In this document: one piece after another, positions 63,930 through 64,000 of the stretch
Position numbering within the stretch: position 1 is the first letter of the stretch
How the letters are laid out: the number at the start of each line of letters is the position of its first letter
Assembly: GCF_000620105.1 (NCBI RefSeq)
Contig: NZ_JHVK01000008.1
Span: 62,001-126,000, forward strand
From: Microvirgula aerodenitrificans DSM 15089
Lineage (GTDB): Bacteria > Pseudomonadota > Gammaproteobacteria > Burkholderiales > Aquaspirillaceae
DNA length: 64,000 nt
Direction of reading: 5' to 3'
Notes under the pieces: generated by a model
Told to the model about the DNA's origin: nothing
Seen by the model: the letters and a program-made list of their open reading frames with translations, nothing else
The model's database searches: none
Made by a program: the position numbers and the translations under genes

Positions 63930-64000
63930 GCATGATTCCTTGCAGGGGGCGGTGACATGGCCGGGAAGGCCCCGGACGACTGCCTGCCATGCTGCCACCG

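Overview
The window is GC-rich chromosomal DNA with tight ATGA-type gene overlaps. It carries four chemotaxis receptors, an Rnf complex, PQQ-free proteobacterial core enzymes and c-di-GMP proteins. Together these point to a Gram-negative betaproteobacterium, most likely a Neisseriales/Chromobacteriaceae-type organism; the genus is my guess only. No tRNA, rRNA, CRISPR array or intact insertion sequence was seen.

Layout. 1-15 kb: a chemoreceptor tail, a TetR/MFS efflux pair with twin operators, an orphan phage-MuF-like fragment, a decayed autotransporter, an XRE-cupin regulator divergent from a B3/B4-domain gene and a PaiB-like gene, two more chemoreceptors, a LysE exporter and a zinc alcohol dehydrogenase. 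14.5-15.9 kb holds relics: an AraC fragment and a second broken autotransporter.

15.9-33.0 kb is the most striking region. It is a block of pyridoxal-phosphate (PLP) enzymes: hisC, a single reading frame encoding TrpA joined to serine hydroxymethyltransferase, trpB, argD, the PLP-homeostasis protein YggS, serC and a second glyA. Also present are a BenE transporter, a MocR/PdxR-type PLP-binding regulator, and an operon with an AurF-type diiron N-oxygenase, its flavin/2Fe-2S reductase, a glutamine amidotransferase and pyridoxal kinase. A small monooxygenase-like gene follows. Five promoters in this block share one architecture: an AAAGTGGTCTG-like site, a weaker copy exactly 23 bp on, and a -10-like hexamer 33 bp after the second copy. 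This suggests one regulon. My working idea is a small N-oxidised antimetabolite that attacks PLP enzymes, with the duplicated PLP enzymes and B6 functions as self-protection. That is inference.

33-47 kb: a glutathione transferase, a DJ-1-like protein, a four-helix-bundle chemoreceptor, and an uninterrupted operon rnfB-nifJ-rnfC-rnfD-rnfG-rnfE-rnfA. This operon couples an unusually long pyruvate:ferredoxin oxidoreductase to the Rnf membrane complex and ends in an unlisted small Cys-rich membrane protein. 47-56 kb: an HD-GYP protein, copper delivery proteins for cytochrome oxidase (SCO, PCuAC), an AhpD-like protein divergent from a second MocR regulator, a GAF-PAS-GGDEF-EAL protein and a DUF2325 protein.

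56-63.4 kb is a second unusual module. A UGSC-like two-domain protein, an enolase paralogue lacking key catalytic residues, and azlC/azlD run rightward; aconitase X large and small subunits and an AraC regulator run leftward. The two outer promoters carry a 29-bp element identical at 27 positions, so the two arms are probably co-activated by that AraC protein for one uncharacterised pathway. A DedA protein closes the window.
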